Below, piece after piece: positions 8,162 through 15,542 of a stretch of 64,000 bases of DNA. Position 1 is the first letter of the stretch. Each line of letters begins with the position of its first letter. Made by a program: the position numbers and the translations under genes. The stretch spans positions 124,001 through 188,000 of the forward strand of contig BAIF02000026.1 in assembly GCA_000509105.1 (NCBI GenBank). The letters are read 5' to 3'. The notes below the pieces were generated by a model. The model was not told the DNA's origin. It did no database searches and saw only the letters and a list, made by a program, of their open reading frames with translations. The DNA is from Clostridiales bacterium VE202-21. GTDB taxonomy: Bacteria; Bacillota; Clostridia; Lachnospirales; Lachnospiraceae.

Positions 8162-9514
8162 TTAGGATCCGCCGTATTCTTTATGCCGTTCTCCATATTC
8201 TTTTTTTGGCGGGACATCATCCGGATCTTCGGAATCTCCGTCCTCTTTATCAGATACTTTCTTTTCAGGCAGATAGACATGTACACTTTCTACCCTATTC
8301 TTATCCAGTGTTTCAACGACCAGCATAATTCCGCTGTCTGTTGTAACCTCGTCACCCACTTCGGGCAGCCTGTCCAGATGCTCTATAATAAAACCGCCGA
8401 GGGAGTCATAATCCTCAGACTGCAGTTCCAGATCCAGACGGTCATTGACATCATCCAGGCTCATGGAGCCTTCGATAATATATTCATTATCGCCAAGCTG
8501 TTTTACGAATTCATCTTCTTTCTCGTCATATTCATCATGGATTTCCCCAACGATTTCCTCCAGAATATCCTCCAGAGTAACAAGGCCGGCTGTTTCACCG
8601 TATTCATCCAGCACAATAGCGATATTAAAAGAGGCATCCCGCATTTCCACGAGCAGCTCGGATATATTTTTATATTCGTAAGTAAAATATGCTTCGCGCA
8701 GTATGTTGCGCACAGAAAATTGCGCCGTACTGTCAAAAAGCAGAAGATCTTTCATATTAATGGTACCGATAACATTATCGGTTGTATCCTCATAAACAGG
8801 GAGACGTGTGAATTTGTCTTCTTTGAAAATATCAATCAGTTCTTTATAAGTACTGTTTACATCTGCAAATGTCACGTGGACACGCGGCACCATAACGTCC
8901 TTAGCACGGGCATCGCCCAGGTCAAACACATTGTAGATCATTTCTTTTTCTTCGGATTCAATGACTCCGTCTTCGTGGCTTACGTCTACGATGGTACGAA
9001 GTTCGTCCTCTGTCATGGCGCTGTTCTTGGCATTGGGATCAATGCGGAATATAAACAGAATTCCATGTGAGAACAGGTTAATGATGAAGATAAATGGGGT
9101 CATCACCACCATAAATGCCCGGATCACCGGGATATAGGCAAGAGACAGCTTCACTGCATTTAAGGTTGCTATGCTCTTTGGAGTAATCTCTCCGAATACG
9201 AGGATCGCAACTGTCAGGATTGCCGTTGCAATGCTGACCATGTAACCACCGAAGCTGTAGGCCAGTGTGGCGGCTAATGAGGAAGCGGAAATATTTACAA
9301 TGTTGTTGCCGATTAAGATTGCGCTCAGCATCTTACGGGAATGCTTTTCCGTAACGTCCAGAACCATCCTGGCCCGTTTATTTCCGTCGTCTGCCAGAGA
9401 ACGCATGCGGATCTTGCTCACCGTGGTAAGCGCCGTCTCCGCGGATGAAAAAAATGCAGACAGTATCAATAAAACGATTAATATAACAAATTGTATGGCA
9501 TCACTCGAGTCCAA
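8162..9514 (-). CDS. CNNM/CorC-HlyC family membrane transporter
   Basis: A membrane protein of 450 residues linked to Mg/Co homeostasis. The CNNM (DUF21) membrane domain covers about residues 1-175, with hydrophobic segments near 8-25, 63-85, 92-112 and 132-155. A CBS pair follows at about 205-320 (VMVPRVHV...LPVYED...VIGTINMKDLL), then a CorC_HlyC domain near 335-415. The last 40 residues are charged and probably disordered (DKEDGDSEDPDDVPP). The start is TTG at 9514, supported by AAAGGAG upstream. The transported ion cannot be told from sequence. Its promoter region lies between it and element E2. Confidence 0.88.
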   Translation of the reverse strand: MDSSDAIQFVILIVLLILSAFFSSAETALTTVSKIRMRSLADDGNKRARMVLDVTEKHSRKMLSAILIGNNIVNISASSLAATLAYSFGGYMVSIATAILTVAILVFGEITPKSIATLNAVKLSLAYIPVIRAFMVVMTPFIFIINLFSHGILFIFRIDPNAKNSAMTEDELRTIVDVSHEDGVIESEEKEMIYNVFDLGDARAKDVMVPRVHVTFADVNSTYKELIDIFKEDKFTRLPVYEDTTDNVIGTINMKDLLLFDSTAQFSVRNILREAYFTYEYKNISELLVEMRDASFNIAIVLDEYGETAGLVTLEDILEEIVGEIHDEYDEKEDEFVKQLGDNEYIIEGSMSLDDVNDRLDLELQSEDYDSLGGFIIEHLDRLPEVGDEVTTDSGIMLVVETLDKNRVESVHVYLPEKKVSDKEDGDSEDPDDVPPKKEYGERHKEYGGS

Positions 9515-9640
9515 TTATCTGTTCACTCCTTTATTATTTTATTGCGTAATTGCTCAAAGCATGTATACCCCCTAAATATACAACATCCGGGGCTTTTTTG
9601 CAAGTAGAGTTTGGGATGTAAGCTTTGGTATTGCGGAGAG

Positions 9641-9950
9641 GGGGCGCAAAATGAAGGGATAGCCGCCAGCCTCCTAAGGGCACACATACCGTTCAAAATT
9701 GCGAACACAGAACCTAAGAAATTCTAAGAAGCAGTCAGCCGCGAGAGTGGGGCACGGGATGGCACATCACGAGAAATCTCATGATTTCTCGCGCTGGGCC
9801 ATCCGCTTTTATGATTCGGAATCATAAAAGCTCCCCACTCTCGCGGCTGGCTGCTTCTTAGAATTTCTAAGGCCTGCTTTAGCAATTTTTGAACGGCATG
9901 TGTGCCCTTAGGAGACTGGCGGCTATCCCTTCATTTTGCTGGGCGCATCC
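9641..9950 (-). repeat. Long structured inverted-repeat element, copy E2
   Basis: On the minus strand the element starts GGATGCGCCCAGC (9950-9938) and ends GCGCCCCC (9647-9640). Arms of about 105 bases pair almost fully (AAAATGAAGGGATAGCCGCC at the outer edge). The centre carries a hairpin with a TCCGA loop, then a GGATGGC/GCCATCC helix closed by an ATGA-loop hairpin. The order and spacing match E1 and E3 while the sequences differ. It sits between the divergent starts of the CorC-type gene and murB. Apart from the repeat at 10051 and the murB promoter I see nothing else in 9515-10226. Confidence 0.85.
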
Positions 9951-10050
9951 AATCGGCAGATGAGCTTGCAAACCAGGGGGAGCTCCATGACGGGGGCAGT
10001 GTATTGAGTCGTTTGGGAGTACAGTATGGAATAGGGATATGGGAGGAGTT

Positions 10051-10104
10051 ATGTATACCTTGTTCCGCAGTTTACTGCGGATCCGCCCGCAGGGGATGTG
10101 TTGC
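10051..10104 (+). repeat. Dispersed hairpin repeat, family 2 copy 1
   Basis: Shares with 19105-19156 and, inverted, 40083-40125 a short hairpin of variable stem (here CCGCAG/CTGCGG) followed by a conserved GCCCGCAGGG-ATG block. An upstream ATAC-TTGTTCCGCA block is shared only with the 19.1 kb copy. Confidence 0.7.
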
Positions 10105-10163
10105 AGCCATCGTTTTGTTCTGTGCGCCATCCGTGCGCAAGTCTAAAGCTTGCGTACTAAACG

Positions 10164-10192
10164 TTGAATTTGGCGGGGGTTTGTTGTATGAT
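10164..10192 (+). promoter_or_regulatory. Sigma-A-type promoter for the murB operon
   Basis: TTGAAT at 10164-10169 and TATGAT at 10187-10192 are separated by 17 bases, 35 bases before the murB start. Confidence 0.6.
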
Positions 10193-10226
10193 TGAGGTGA
10201 AAGTTCAAAAGAATTGGAGATCATGT

Positions 10227-11132
10227 ATGAGTTTATACGAAAAATTATGTGACATACTGGGAGAGAAATGTGTTTTTGCAGATGAACCAATGAGCCGCCA
10301 TACCACATTCCGTATAGGAGGGCCGGCGGATTATTTTGCAGTTCCCTGTGATACCGAAGGCGTAAAAAAGGTCATCGGTTTGTGCAAAGAGGAAGAGGTG
10401 CCTTATTATATTCTGGGGAACGGCAGCAATCTTCTGGTGGGAGACAAAGGATATAGAGGCGTTGTGATTCAGATTTATAAAAATATGAGTGGGATACATG
10501 CTGAGGGGAACCGGATTTATGCGCAAGCTGGCGCGCTGTTGTCTAGGATAGCGGCGGAGGCACTTTTGCACAGCCTGAAGGGGTTTGAGTTTGCATCCGG
10601 GATACCGGGGACACTGGGCGGAGCTGTCATGATGAATGCAGGGGCCTATGGAGGTGAGATGAAGCAGGTTCTGGAGAGCGTGGCTGTTATGACTCCGGAA
10701 GGCGAGGTAAAGACTCTCAGGAAAGATGAGCTGGAATTGGGATATAGAACAAGTATCGTTGCCAAAAAGAATTATATTGTTCTGGAAGCAGTGATCAGGC
10801 TGGAACCGGGAGATGCCGGTGATATCCGTTCTTATATGGAGGAGCTGAAAGAAAAAAGAGTGTCAAAGCAGCCGTTGGAATACCCCAGCGCGGGGAGCAC
10901 GTTCAAACGGCCGGAGGGGTATTTTGCAGGCAGGCTGATAGAGGATGCAGGACTGCGGGGATTTCAGGTAGGAAATGCGCAGGTGTCACAGAAACACTGC
11001 GGATTCGTGATTAACCGGGGCGGCGCTACGGCAGCAGAAGTAATATCCCTGATGGAGCAGGTCGCTGATAAAGTAGAGGAGGTATCCGGCGTCAGGCTGG
11101 AGCCGGAAGTGAAACGGATAGGAGAATTCTGA
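10227..11132 (+). CDS. murB: UDP-N-acetylenolpyruvoylglucosamine reductase
   Basis: Reduces UDP-GlcNAc-enolpyruvate to UDP-MurNAc with NADPH and bound FAD, the second committed step of peptidoglycan synthesis. 301 residues, normal for Gram-positive MurB. FAD-binding motifs are TFRIGGPADYF near the N terminus, LGNGSNLLV, and GIPGTLGGAVMMNAGAYG; YRTSI and the catalytic-Ser motif GSTFKRP lie in the C-terminal half. Start 10227 is preceded by GGAGA at 7 bases. It leads an operon with rapZ one base downstream, then whiA and the crh-like gene. Confidence 0.95.
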   Translation: MSLYEKLCDILGEKCVFADEPMSRHTTFRIGGPADYFAVPCDTEGVKKVIGLCKEEEVPYYILGNGSNLLVGDKGYRGVVIQIYKNMSGIHAEGNRIYAQAGALLSRIAAEALLHSLKGFEFASGIPGTLGGAVMMNAGAYGGEMKQVLESVAVMTPEGEVKTLRKDELELGYRTSIVAKKNYIVLEAVIRLEPGDAGDIRSYMEELKEKRVSKQPLEYPSAGSTFKRPEGYFAGRLIEDAGLRGFQVGNAQVSQKHCGFVINRGGATAAEVISLMEQVADKVEEVSGVRLEPEVKRIGEF

Positions 11133-11133
11133 A

Positions 11134-12012
11134 ATGAGATTTGTAATTGTTACTGGTATGTCGGGCGCCGGCAAATCCACAGCGTTGAAGATGCTGGAAG
11201 ACATGGGGTATTTCTGTGTGGATAATCTGCCCATTCCTCTGATTCAGAAGTTTGCGGAGATGCTGGCGGCGCCGGATACCGAGATAGACAAGGCAGCCCT
11301 GGGGATTGATATCCGGGGCGGCCAGGCCTTTAAAGGACTGGAAGAGAAGCTAAAGCAGATTGATGAGCTCGGTCTGGGCTACGAGATTCTGTTTCTGGAT
11401 GCCGGGGATGATGTTCTGGTAAAGCGTTACAAGGAGACCAGGCGGCAGCATCCTTTGGGCGGAGCGGGGCACATTGATATTGGCATTGCAAAAGAAAGAG
11501 AAAAAATTGCGTTCTTAAAAATGCAGTCCACGTATATACTTGATACAAGCAAGATGCTTACACGAGAGCTGCGGCTGGAACTTGAAAAAATTTTTGTAGA
11601 AGGGAAGGATTTTAAGAATCTTTATATCACGGTGATGTCGTTTGGATTTAAATATGGGATCCCGCAGGATGCCGACCTGGTGTTTGACGTCCGTTTTCTT
11701 CCCAATCCATATTATATTATGGATTTAAGGCCGAAAACAGGCAATGACCAGGAAGTGCGCGAATATGTAATGGACAATGACAAAGCCAGGGAATTTCTGG
11801 GGAAATTAACTGAAATGATGGACTTTTTAATACCGAATTATATACTGGAGGGAAAAAATCAGCTGGTGATTGCCATAGGATGCACTGGCGGTAAGCATCG
11901 GTCCGTTACGCTTGCAAACGCCCTGTACCAGTTTCTGGAGCCGAAGGAAAGTTATGGAGTGCGTATCGAACACCGGGATATTGGGAAAGATGCTATAACG
12001 AAGGCGAAATAG
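11134..12012 (+). CDS. rapZ: RapZ/YvcJ family nucleotide-binding protein
   Basis: A P-loop ATPase/GTPase of 292 residues. Walker A GMSGAGKST is at residues 8-16 and the conserved C-terminal motif GCTGGKHRS is near 250. In Enterobacteria RapZ senses GlcN6P and guides sRNA decay; in Bacillus YvcJ affects competence, so the role here is open. It starts one base after the murB stop and is probably translationally coupled. In Bacillus yvcK lies between yvcJ and yvcL; no yvcK is present here. Confidence 0.93.
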   Translation: MRFVIVTGMSGAGKSTALKMLEDMGYFCVDNLPIPLIQKFAEMLAAPDTEIDKAALGIDIRGGQAFKGLEEKLKQIDELGLGYEILFLDAGDDVLVKRYKETRRQHPLGGAGHIDIGIAKEREKIAFLKMQSTYILDTSKMLTRELRLELEKIFVEGKDFKNLYITVMSFGFKYGIPQDADLVFDVRFLPNPYYIMDLRPKTGNDQEVREYVMDNDKAREFLGKLTEMMDFLIPNYILEGKNQLVIAIGCTGGKHRSVTLANALYQFLEPKESYGVRIEHRDIGKDAITKAK

Positions 12013-12021
12013 GAGAGAGCT

Positions 12022-12981
12022 ATGTCATTTTCTGGAAATGTGAAAGAAGAACTTTCGAAGCAATGGAACACCGCAAGGCACTGCCAGATTGCTGAACTGG
12101 CAGCCCTAATCAGTATGTGCGGCTCCATTGTAATCAATAGTTATGGGCATTACAGCGTAAAAATTCATTCGGAAAATTTGGCTGTTGCAAGAAAATGCTT
12201 TACATTGATCACAAAAACATTTAATATAGAAGCTGATATCTCTATCCGCAGGAACATCGCGAAGGAAAGTGTCTCTTATGCTGTGGTGGTAAAACGGCAT
12301 GAAGACGCGCTTCGTATCCTTCAGGCAGCAAAACTGATCGAAGAATTTCAGTCAGAATTCGAAGAGGTCCACATTGTGAATCCTCTCGTTGTACAGCAGA
12401 CATGCTGCAGACGCTCTTTTATCAGAGGTGCTTTTCTCGCCGCAGGCTCGATGAGTGATCCAAACAAGTCGTATCACTTTGAAATTGTCTGTGCCTCCGA
12501 GAAGATGGCACGCCAGATTCAGGAGCTGATATGCGGATTCTCCATGGACGCCAAGATTGTCCAGCGGAAGAAGTCCTATGTTGTGTATCTAAAGGAAGGC
12601 TCGCAGATAGTGGATATCCTGAATATTATGGAAGCGCATATTTCCCTCATGGAACTGGAAAATGTCCGGATTCTAAAAGAGATGCGCAATACCGTAAACC
12701 GCAAGGTAAATTGTGAAACTGCCAATATCAACAAAACAGTATCAGCCGCAGTCAAACAGGTGGAGGATATTACATATCTGAGAGATACAATAGGTTTTGA
12801 AAAAATGTCGGAGGGACTGGAGGAAGTAGCGCTTGCCCGCCTTTCACATCCCGATGCGACACTCAAAGAGTTAGGGGAACTCTTATCACCGCCCGTTGGA
12901 AAGTCTGGGGTCAATCACAGACTTAGAAAACTGAGCGAGATGGCAGAGAAGGTTAGGCAAAAACAAGGAGGATTATTATGA
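12022..12981 (+). CDS. whiA: WhiA-family DNA-binding protein
   Basis: 319 residues, with an N-terminal LAGLIDADG-like fold split in two parts (CGSIVINSYGHYSVKI... and RSFIRGAFLAAGSMSDPNKSYHFEI) and a C-terminal helix-turn-helix from about residue 225 (LRDTIGFEKMSEGLEEVALARL...LKELGELLSPPVGKSGVNHRLRKL). WhiA controls sporulation in Streptomyces and affects cell division and chromosome segregation in Bacillus. Its stop overlaps the ATG of the next gene by four bases (ATGA). Confidence 0.94.
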   Translation: MSFSGNVKEELSKQWNTARHCQIAELAALISMCGSIVINSYGHYSVKIHSENLAVARKCFTLITKTFNIEADISIRRNIAKESVSYAVVVKRHEDALRILQAAKLIEEFQSEFEEVHIVNPLVVQQTCCRRSFIRGAFLAAGSMSDPNKSYHFEIVCASEKMARQIQELICGFSMDAKIVQRKKSYVVYLKEGSQIVDILNIMEAHISLMELENVRILKEMRNTVNRKVNCETANINKTVSAAVKQVEDITYLRDTIGFEKMSEGLEEVALARLSHPDATLKELGELLSPPVGKSGVNHRLRKLSEMAEKVRQKQGGLL

Positions 12982-13235
12982 TTGAAACACCGGTTGTTGT
13001 GAAACAGGACAAGGGACTTGACGGAAGACCAATCGCATTGTTAGTACAGGAGGCAAGCCAGTACGCAAGTTCAATTTATATTCGGGTAGATGGGAAGAAG
13101 ATCAATGCAAAAAGCATTATGGGGATGATGAGCCTGAACCTTTCAGAGGGCGAGAAGCTTACGGTAGTAACAGAAGGCGAAGATGAGCAGAAGGCGGCAG
13201 AAGGAATTAAAACCTTTTTTACTAAGAAAAAATAG
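12978..13235 (+). CDS. crh: Crh-like HPr paralog with Asp in place of His15
   Basis: 85 residues with an HPr fold. Ser46 and its NAKSIMGMMSL context are intact, so HPr kinase phosphorylation and a corepressor role with CcpA are possible. The PTS phosphorylation motif normally GLHARP reads GLDGRP, so His15 is Asp and PTS phosphotransfer from enzyme I should be impossible. Bacillus Crh has Gln15 and lies in the same neighbourhood (yvcJ-yvcK-yvcL-crh), which supports the name. The gene overlaps the whiA stop by four bases. A true HPr must lie elsewhere in the genome. Confidence 0.85.
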   Translation: MIETPVVVKQDKGLDGRPIALLVQEASQYASSIYIRVDGKKINAKSIMGMMSLNLSEGEKLTVVTEGEDEQKAAEGIKTFFTKKK

Positions 13236-13272
13236 TCAGATGCATTTTAAAATAGAATAACGGCAGATAAAA

Positions 13273-13302
13273 GTTACTATTCACGGGGCCGTGAATAATA
13301 AC
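13273..13302 (+). repeat. GTTACTAT palindromic repeat, copy 1
   Basis: GTTACTAT precedes TTCACGG-gg-CCGTGAA and a closing ATAATAAC. A second copy near 41818 keeps GTTACTAT and the CACGGGGCCGTG centre but has TGC/GCA in place of TTC/GAA, a paired change. Confidence 0.6.
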
Positions 13303-13334
13303 GATAAAGAATTATGAAGAAAGAACTATATGGA

Positions 13335-13367
13335 AAGAGGTTGTACTTTTGTGCAGCCTCTTTTATA
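13335..13367 (+). terminator. Terminator of the murB-crh operon
   Basis: AAAGAGG-TTG-TAC pairs with GTGCAGCCTCTTT around a TTTT loop and continues into TTTTA. Confidence 0.75.
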
Positions 13368-13446
13368 ATGAATGGATATGGTGTAATAATTGTGGTCAGC
13401 GTCATGGCTGATCTGCTGTTTGCATAGGATGGAGGAGATCTGTATT

Positions 13447-14388
13447 ATGAAAAAAATGCTGTTTATTTACAATCCAAATGCCGGAACGGGGCTGTTAAAA
13501 CCGAAACTTTCCGACGTACTGGACATTTTTGTTAAGGGGGGATACGAGGTGACGGTATATCCGACGCAGCGCTATCACGATGCACTGTCTAAGACCATAA
13601 GCTATGAGGGCGATTACGATCTGGTTGTCTGCAGCGGTGGTGACGGCACGCTGGATGAGGTGGTGACGGGAATGTCCAAAAGGGATAGGCAGGTGCCGGT
13701 CGGCTATATCCCGGCAGGGACTACGAATGATTTTGCCAACAGCCTGCATATCTCAAAAGATATGCTGGAGGCGGCGGATATTGCAGCTAACGGGGTTCCG
13801 TTTCCATGCGATGTGGGGATTTTTAATGATGATATCTTTGTCTATATTGCCGCGTTTGGTTTATTTACAGATGTATCCTACGAGACAAAGCAGAGTATGA
13901 AGAATGTGCTGGGGCATCTGGCCTATGTGCTGGAGGGCACGAAGCGTATTTTTAATATCCCTTCTTACCATATTAAAGTGACATATAACGAGGAAGTCCT
14001 AGAGGATGAATTCGTATTCGGCATGGTGACTAACTCCAGGTCTGTGGGTGGATTTAAGGGCATTATCGGCAAAGATGTAGTGTTTGACGACGGTGAATTT
14101 GAGGTAACGCTGATTAAGACCCCAAAGAACCCCATAGAGCTAAACGAAATTATTGCTTCCCTAGTAATCAAGCAGATTGATTCGAAGCATATGTATTCCT
14201 TCCGCACAGGACATATTCGTTTTGAATCCGTGGAAGAGATTCCATGGACATTGGACGGAGAGTTTGGCGGGGAACATGATGATGTAGTGATTAGAAATAA
14301 GAAGCAGGGGCTTCGGATTATGGTGGCGGAGAGAAGTATTGAACATCTTTCCGTAAAGGGAAGAATTGAGGGCAGCAGGGAGTCATAG
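13447..14388 (+). CDS. Diacylglycerol/lipid kinase family protein
   Basis: A cytoplasmic lipid kinase of 313 residues. The N-terminal DAGK catalytic domain has YNPNAGTG, the nucleotide loop SGGDGTLDEVV and PAGTTNDFANSL. The C-terminal beta-sandwich has the family's MVTNSRSVGGFKGI and LDGE. It probably recycles diacylglycerol from lipoteichoic acid synthesis to phosphatidic acid, as DgkB does, but BmrU/YegS-type members have other substrates. Start at 13447 follows GGAGGAG; the longer frame from 13390 has no ribosome site. Confidence 0.88.
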   Translation: MKKMLFIYNPNAGTGLLKPKLSDVLDIFVKGGYEVTVYPTQRYHDALSKTISYEGDYDLVVCSGGDGTLDEVVTGMSKRDRQVPVGYIPAGTTNDFANSLHISKDMLEAADIAANGVPFPCDVGIFNDDIFVYIAAFGLFTDVSYETKQSMKNVLGHLAYVLEGTKRIFNIPSYHIKVTYNEEVLEDEFVFGMVTNSRSVGGFKGIIGKDVVFDDGEFEVTLIKTPKNPIELNEIIASLVIKQIDSKHMYSFRTGHIRFESVEEIPWTLDGEFGGEHDDVVIRNKKQGLRIMVAERSIEHLSVKGRIEGSRES

Positions 14389-14390
14389 AG

Positions 14391-14421
14391 AGCCTGGCGG
14401 GCTATATGCCTGCCAGGCTTG
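14391..14421 (+). terminator. Hairpin terminator after the lipid kinase gene
   Basis: AGCCTGGC-GGGC pairs with GCC-TGCCAGGCT across TATAT; the following T tract is interrupted (TGATGTTT). Confidence 0.6.
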
Positions 14422-14490
14422 ATGTTTCATATCCCACAATCCAATTTAAGCGGCGGAATTTGCAAATCGACAAAAGATTTAAAAAAGTGC

Positions 14491-14519
14491 TTGCATATTT
14501 GAAAATGGTGTAGTATAAT
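14491..14519 (+). promoter_or_regulatory. tRNA-Glu promoter
   Basis: TTGCAT (14491-14496) and a consensus TATAAT (14514-14519) with exact 17-base spacing, about 30 bases before the tRNA. Confidence 0.8.
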
Positions 14520-14550
14520 AAAACTCGCTTGTGAAAGCAATATAGGACAT

Positions 14551-14622
14551 GGCTCCATGGTCAAGCGGTTAAGACGCTAGCCTCTCACGCTGGAATCAGG
14601 GGTTCGATTCCCCTTGGAGTCA
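14551..14622 (+). tRNA. tRNA-Glu (anticodon CTC)
   Basis: A 72-base cloverleaf: acceptor GGCTCCA pairs with TGGAGTC, the anticodon loop reads CTCTCAC (anticodon CTC), and the T loop GGTTCGATTCC is standard. CCA is not encoded. It has its own promoter and terminator. Confidence 0.95.
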
Positions 14623-14629
14623 TTAGTGA

Positions 14630-14660
14630 AAATCCATAGAATATTCTATGGATTTTTTTG
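14630..14660 (+). terminator. Terminator of tRNA-Glu
   Basis: AAATCCATAGA pairs with TCTATGGATTT around ATAT and ends in a run of seven T. Confidence 0.9.
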
Positions 14661-14691
14661 TTATACACTCATAAATTAAGAAGATATTTTT

Positions 14692-14730
14692 AAACTAAAG
14701 GGGGAGAGCTGCGAACAGCTCTCCCCCTTA
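14692..14730 (-). terminator. Terminator of the tetR gene
   Basis: On the minus strand AAGGGGGAGAGCTG-TTCG-CAGCTCTCCCCCTT forms a 14-bp stem that begins in the stop codon, followed by TAGTTT. Confidence 0.85.
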
Positions 14731-15324
14731 GTTAGTCCCCTGTTTTTGGTAATAGCTGAGAATCATATCCAGTGCGTGGTTTGTCCGTTCAGACAAGGCG
14801 TATCCTCCCTCGTGGAGACACCAGTCATAGATCATTCCCCTGGTAATTCCCAGGATGTCTTCTGTGATTGCGGCCGGATCTCCCAGAAGGGTGCCGGCGG
14901 AAGTCTCTTCCAGCACGGCGTGATAGATCGTCTGATAAAAGAATCGGTCCTTGTTGAGGATATATTTTTCCTTGCTGGACAGCTGATGTTTAAAATACTG
15001 GAGCGCGGCCATGGCACCCATATCTTCCATCGAGCGGGCCTGCCCTGAGATAAGAAAATGGATGGCCTCCAGCGGAGAATCGGGGTGTCCGTTCTTCCAG
15101 GCTTCTTCGGACTGCTGGTCAAACAGACGGTACCCCTCGTCCAATATATTTTCCTTGCTTTTAAAATGATGATAAAAGGCGCCTACGGATACCTCTGCCT
15201 TATCACAGATATCCTGGACCGTTACGTTTTCATAAGACTTCTCTGCGAATAGAGATACTGCACAAGAGAAAATCTTATGTTTTGTTGCAATTGCCTGTTT
15301 CTGGCGATTAGTCTGTGGCTTCAT
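14728..15324 (-). CDS. TetR/AcrR-family transcriptional regulator
   Basis: 198 residues. An N-terminal helix-turn-helix spans about 12-58 (IFSCAVSLFAEKSYENVTVQDICDKAEVSVGAFYHHFKSKENIL); the rest is a variable helical ligand domain. Start 15324 has GGGGGA upstream. It is divergent from the old-yellow-enzyme gene 218 bases away, so the usual inference is that it represses that reductase and itself and responds to the enzyme's substrate. The ligand is unknown. Confidence 0.88.
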   Translation of the reverse strand: MKPQTNRQKQAIATKHKIFSCAVSLFAEKSYENVTVQDICDKAEVSVGAFYHHFKSKENILDEGYRLFDQQSEEAWKNGHPDSPLEAIHFLISGQARSMEDMGAMAALQYFKHQLSSKEKYILNKDRFFYQTIYHAVLEETSAGTLLGDPAAITEDILGITRGMIYDWCLHEGGYALSERTNHALDMILSYYQKQGTN

Positions 15325-15542
15325 AAATCCCCCTAATTCGGTATGATACATGCCGTGTCTATGTTGTGTAACCCTTTTGTTAGGATAACACGAGTATTCC
15401 CTTTTTGACAAGGCGGTAGTACGATTATAGTCAAAATTAACAAAATATCATTCGGCGAATTGTATTCTGTGTCAATAGATTTGTATTAAATAAAGTGTTA
15501 TAATTTTAACAGAACTTGTTGAAAAGCTGAAAGGAGTTGTCT
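15325..15542. promoter_or_regulatory. Divergent tetR / reductase control region
   Basis: AT-rich spacer. TTTTTGAC near 15400 and GTCAAAA near 15430 form an inverted pair with about 20 bases between them, a possible operator. A TATAAT lies near 15499 on the plus strand, with no convincing -35. Promoter assignment is uncertain. Confidence 0.4.

Noticed and set aside
8144-9070. 308-codon plus-strand frame opposite the CorC-type gene
   Set aside because: Shadow of a well-supported membrane protein gene; no start signal and no known domains.
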